Positions 7,306 to 9,839 of a DNA stretch of 9,839 nucleotides are shown here, one piece after another. Under the pieces are notes generated by a model, which was not told where the DNA came from, ran no database searches, and saw only the letters and a list, made by a program, of their open reading frames with translations. The position numbers and the translations under genes are program-made. The stretch spans positions 1 through 9,839 of the forward strand of contig QIIH01000273.1 in NCBI GenBank assembly GCA_003229235.1, written 5' to 3'. Position 1 is the stretch's first letter. Every line of letters begins with the position of its first letter. Origin of the DNA: Flavobacteriales bacterium. GTDB taxonomy: Bacteria; Bacteroidota; Bacteroidia; Flavobacteriales; Flavobacteriaceae.

Positions 7306-7313
7306 TATCTTTG
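7306..7313 (+). promoter_or_regulatory. -7 promoter element of the FAS1/S51 peptidase unit
   Basis: TATCTTTG is an exact TAnnTTTG match ending 15 bases before the ATG at 7329, so the 5' leader would be only about 10 bases. No good -33 TTTG lies at 19-21 bases upstream. Confidence 0.5.
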
Positions 7314-7328
7314 AATAAAATTGTTGTT

Positions 7329-7907
7329 ATGAACAAATTTCTTTTATCCTTTTTAATTTTAGTAATTTCTGGTACAACCACTTTTGCTCAAAAGTACAGT
7401 GCTGGTGTGAGAAGTCATGTTGAGACCTTTATAGAGGCAGATACCATTTTTGCTGGTAAAACACTATACGACAATATAAAAGACCTTGAGCGCTTTACTG
7501 TCGCAGTCAAAATCATGGAACTTACCAATGTCCAGGACGATATTAGTACAATGGAGATGACAACGATCTTTGTTCCTAGTAATGATGCATTTAGTGATTT
7601 ATCTGAAGAACAGTTAGAGGAATTATTATCAGCTAAAAATGCTAAAATACTTAAGGAAGCATTTTTATCTCATATAATTGCTGGCCGTATGGATGCACAT
7701 AGCTTGCGCCGAATGGTGACAGCAAATGGTAATTCTGCAATTTTTAGATCGCCTGGAAAGGTAGATCCTGAGGCAGTTGGCAATGGAAATGATCTTTATA
7801 TAACTATCCCAGATGGGCCAAAGGCTCGATTACAATTTACTAACCTATTACACCTACAGGGGATTTTTCATGTAGTGGATGCCTTTTTATTTATTAATAC
7901 TAATTAA
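7329..7907 (+). CDS. Secreted fasciclin (FAS1) domain protein
   Basis: Exported 192-residue protein with one FAS1 domain, a fold generally linked to adhesion or cell-surface interaction. Start is ATG 7329; an upstream TTG at 7311 belongs to the promoter -7 box. Residues 1-20 are a signal peptide (FLLSFLILVISGTTTFA) with predicted cleavage before Gln21 (FA|QKYS). The FAS1 domain spans about 44-190: the H1 motif TIFVPSNDAFSDL (79-91), the helical SEEQLEELL that follows, LSHIIAGRM (113-121) and the H2-like ending LHLQGIFHVVDAFLF (174-188). There is no lipobox and no T9SS tail, so it is likely periplasmic, or surface-exposed by another route. The peptidase gene starts 4 bases after its stop codon, so the two are almost surely co-transcribed and perhaps translationally coupled. 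Confidence 0.9.
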   Translation: MNKFLLSFLILVISGTTTFAQKYSAGVRSHVETFIEADTIFAGKTLYDNIKDLERFTVAVKIMELTNVQDDISTMEMTTIFVPSNDAFSDLSEEQLEELLSAKNAKILKEAFLSHIIAGRMDAHSLRRMVTANGNSAIFRSPGKVDPEAVGNGNDLYITIPDGPKARLQFTNLLHLQGIFHVVDAFLFINTN

Positions 7908-7911
7908 ATTT

Positions 7912-9225
7912 ATGAGTCAATTAAATTCTGTTTTATTTGTAGTTTTTTTATTTGTCAGCACTTTTAGTTTTGCCCAATCTTATACCAGTTATTTTACAGG
8001 AAATCCTACGGATGTGGCCACAACACCTATTGGTGGAACGGTACTTATGGGTGGGGCAGCCGAGAGCGACGAGGCAATGCAGTGGTTTCTAGAGCGAGCA
8101 GACGGGGGTGATATCTTAGTGTTACGCGCTAGCGGATCAGATGGTTATAACGACTACTTATTTTCTGAGCTAGGTATTACAGTAAACTCTGTAGAATCAA
8201 TTGTTTTCCATAATGCCAGCGCTGCAAGCGAAGCTTATATTCACGACAAAATAAGCAAAGCAGAGGCCATCTGGTTTGCTGGCGGAAATCAATGGAATTA
8301 TGTAAATTATTGGCGTGATACGGCAATTCAAACTCTAATTAATGAGGCGGTAAACGATAGAGGAGTTGTGATTGGCGGGACTAGTGCTGGTATGGCCATT
8401 ATGGGTGGGCATTATTTTACTGCAGAACTAGGTACAATTGCATCTAATCAAGCGCTAAATAATCCATATCACTTTCGAGCCACTGTTTCGAGCGAACCAT
8501 TTTTAGACATCGATTACTTAGACGATATAATTACCGATACTCATTACGACGATCCAGATAGGCGTGGCCGTCAAACCAGTTTTTTGGCTAGAATAATGAC
8601 CGATACTGGTATCGCTGCTCGCGGAATTGCCTGCGACGAATACACCGCTGTTTGTATTGATACTGAAGGTATAGCACGGGTGTATGGCGATTATCCGAGC
8701 TCTGATGATAATGCTTATTTTATTATGTCTAATTGCGAGTTAGACGACCGAACTCCAGAGGTTTGTATACCAGACACCCCTTTACAATGGAATAGAGAAG
8801 AGGCAGCTTTAAAAGTATATCGTATTAAGGGAACGATTGATGGCACTCATACATTTGACTTAAACGATTGGACTACGGGATCTGGTGGAGACTGGGAAAC
8901 CTGGTGGGTTCAAGATGCAACATTAATCACCGCATCTTCAGGCCCCGTGGTTTGCAACCCATTAAGTACTAACACTCCTTCTCTAAATGTTGAGTTGTCT
9001 GTGTACCCTAATCCCACCAAAAATTGGGTTACTTTGGATGCCGCTAAGTTAATCACCTTAGTAGAACTATATGACATTCACGGGCGAAAGCAAACTATTA
9101 CGTTGGACAATAGCGGAGTAAATTTGCGATTGTCAACATCACATTTGACTCATGGAATGTATCTTCTTAAAATTCAGATTGAAAATAATGTAATTGTCAC
9201 AAAAAAGTTAGTTAAATCTAATTAA
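7912..9225 (+). CDS. Cyanophycinase-like S51 peptidase with T9SS C-terminal sorting domain
   Basis: Exported 437-residue serine peptidase-like protein. Start is ATG 7912; an in-frame ATG at 7879 overlaps the FAS1 gene and would put 11 extra residues before the signal peptide. Signal peptide 1-21 (VLFVVFLFVSTFSFA) with predicted cleavage before Gln22. The S51/cyanophycinase domain covers about 38-340: GGTVLMGGA (41-49), FAGGNQ (122-127), nucleophile elbow GGTSAGM with Ser158, candidate catalytic His211 in DTHYDDPDRRGR, and Glu243 in CDEYTAV. Relatives hydrolyse cyanophycin (beta-Asp-Arg polymer) or alpha/beta-aspartyl peptides; the substrate here is unproven. The C-terminus (about 359-437: LSVYPNPTKNWVTL, LYDIHGRKQ, LTHGMYLLKI, KKLVK) is a type A T9SS sorting domain, so the enzyme should cross the outer membrane and be released or surface-anchored. 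Second gene of the FAS1 unit. Confidence 0.92.
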   Translation: MSQLNSVLFVVFLFVSTFSFAQSYTSYFTGNPTDVATTPIGGTVLMGGAAESDEAMQWFLERADGGDILVLRASGSDGYNDYLFSELGITVNSVESIVFHNASAASEAYIHDKISKAEAIWFAGGNQWNYVNYWRDTAIQTLINEAVNDRGVVIGGTSAGMAIMGGHYFTAELGTIASNQALNNPYHFRATVSSEPFLDIDYLDDIITDTHYDDPDRRGRQTSFLARIMTDTGIAARGIACDEYTAVCIDTEGIARVYGDYPSSDDNAYFIMSNCELDDRTPEVCIPDTPLQWNREEAALKVYRIKGTIDGTHTFDLNDWTTGSGGDWETWWVQDATLITASSGPVVCNPLSTNTPSLNVELSVYPNPTKNWVTLDAAKLITLVELYDIHGRKQTITLDNSGVNLRLSTSHLTHGMYLLKIQIENNVIVTKKLVKSN

Positions 9226-9839
9226 CTATCTCAGTGTAGCATTAAAGTCTCTTTCGAAAGCCTTTTGAAGTTTATTCATAATCTTATCGATTTGAACATC
9301 GGTTAGGGTCTTTTTGTCGTCTGCCAAAGTAAAACTAAGGGCATACGATTTTTTACCTTCAGGGAGCTTATCACCGGTATATACATCAAATAACTGTACA
9401 TTTTTTAGTAGCTTCCGCTCTGTGCTAAAAGCAGTTTGATGGAGGTCATTAAATTTAACGGTATCGTTTATCAAGAGAGCGAAATCGCGTTTTACTGCTG
9501 GGTACTTAGAAATTTCTTTAAACTGCCTTGGCTTGCTAGCACTTACTTTTAAAGTTGTCATAATTGCCTCCCAGTTAAAGTCGGCGAAATAGACCGGGCC
9601 ATCGATAGAAAAGGCTTTAGTTGTTTTTGGATGCACCATTCCAAAAGTGACTATTTGCGTTTTTGAGGTGCTCATTACAAGCGCTTCATAAAAAAGATCA
9701 CTACTGTGTGCTCGCTCACTAAGAACGTCAAAGCCCAAACGTTGCAACACAGCCGTCACGATTCCTTTTAGGTAATAGAAATCGGTTGGCTGCGCCCCAT
9801 TATGATACCAATGGTCGTTAGATTTGTTGCCAGAGAGTA
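9226..9839 (-). CDS. pheT: Phenylalanine--tRNA ligase beta subunit, C-terminal part only
   Basis: Open frame from the window edge to a TAG at 9226-9228: 203 residues of the C-terminus. The reading begins mid-gene (LSGNKSNDHWYHNG..., then DFYYLKGIV), so a GTG at 9759 is an internal codon, not a start. The first part corresponds to the catalytic-like core of the beta subunit (YLKG, LGFDV, FGMVHPK). The last ~95 residues are the FDX-ACB anticodon-binding domain: FKEISKYPAVKRDFALLI, LLKNVQLFDVYTGDKLPEGK, SYALSFTLADDKKTLTD and KAFERDFNATLR. With PheS it forms the (alpha-beta)2 enzyme charging tRNA-Phe. Full-length PheT is about 800 residues, so roughly three quarters lie outside. It converges on the S51 peptidase gene with no intergenic base. 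Confidence 0.96.
   Translation of the reverse strand, partial: LSGNKSNDHWYHNGAQPTDFYYLKGIVTAVLQRLGFDVLSERAHSSDLFYEALVMSTSKTQIVTFGMVHPKTTKAFSIDGPVYFADFNWEAIMTTLKVSASKPRQFKEISKYPAVKRDFALLINDTVKFNDLHQTAFSTERKLLKNVQLFDVYTGDKLPEGKKSYALSFTLADDKKTLTDVQIDKIMNKLQKAFERDFNATLR

Noticed and set aside
9226..9759. Reading the pheT frame as a complete 177-residue gene starting at GTG 9759
   Set aside because: The frame stays open to the window edge and the extra upstream residues match PheT, so this is an internal part of a larger gene.
1..9839. A defence system, CRISPR array, insertion sequence, tRNA or other accessory island
   Set aside because: No regularly spaced repeats, transposase, integrase, terminal inverted repeats or tRNA cloverleaf were seen by eye; base composition and promoter style look uniform and the genes are mostly core or common envelope functions.

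Overview
The window looks like chromosomal DNA of a member of the Bacteroidota, most likely a marine-type Flavobacteriaceae relative. I infer this from the low GC, the near absence of Shine-Dalgarno sequences, several exact copies of the Bacteroidota -7 promoter element TAnnTTTG, a type IX secretion (T9SS) C-terminal sorting domain, lipoproteins with Ig-like/beta-helix architecture, and the style of the protein families. I cannot name the species.

Layout, left to right. (1) 1-2132, minus strand: a likely two-gene unit, a glutaminyl-peptide cyclotransferase lipoprotein followed by a beta-helix lipoprotein whose 3' end runs off the window. (2) 2181-2317, plus: promoter, small SRP RNA (4.5S/ffs) and its T-tract terminator. 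(3) 2380-3939, plus: a classical short-chain dehydrogenase, then a small transaldolase ending in a hairpin terminator. (4) 3988-5403, minus: a lipoprotein with a degenerate, cysteine-less thioredoxin-like domain, convergent with transaldolase and divergent from the next gene. (5) 5404-5542: a divergent promoter region with a 9-bp inverted repeat. (6) 5543-7174, plus: a YbiT-type ABC-F ATPase. (7) 7329-9225, plus: a tight two-gene unit of a secreted FAS1 (fasciclin) protein and a T9SS-sorted cyanophycinase-like S51 peptidase. (8) 9226-9839, minus: the 3' part of pheT, whose stop codon abuts the peptidase stop codon with no base between. No stretch over 300 bases lacks a gene or RNA.

How the parts relate. 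Most genes are housekeeping or envelope functions with no single pathway linking them. One real functional link is visible. Glutaminyl cyclase converts N-terminal Gln to pyroglutamate, and both proteins here with signal-peptidase-I-type signals (FAS1 and the S51 peptidase) are predicted to start with Gln right after cleavage. This fits the known Bacteroidetes 'Q-rule'. Other points worth a second look: the ABC-F protein seems to keep one canonical ATP site and to have lost both halves of the other; the thioredoxin-like domain has lost CXXC and the cis-Pro; and active-site residues mark the aldolase-family protein as a transaldolase rather than a fructose-6-phosphate aldolase. I see no CRISPR array, mobile element, tRNA, defence island or clearly new multi-gene system.
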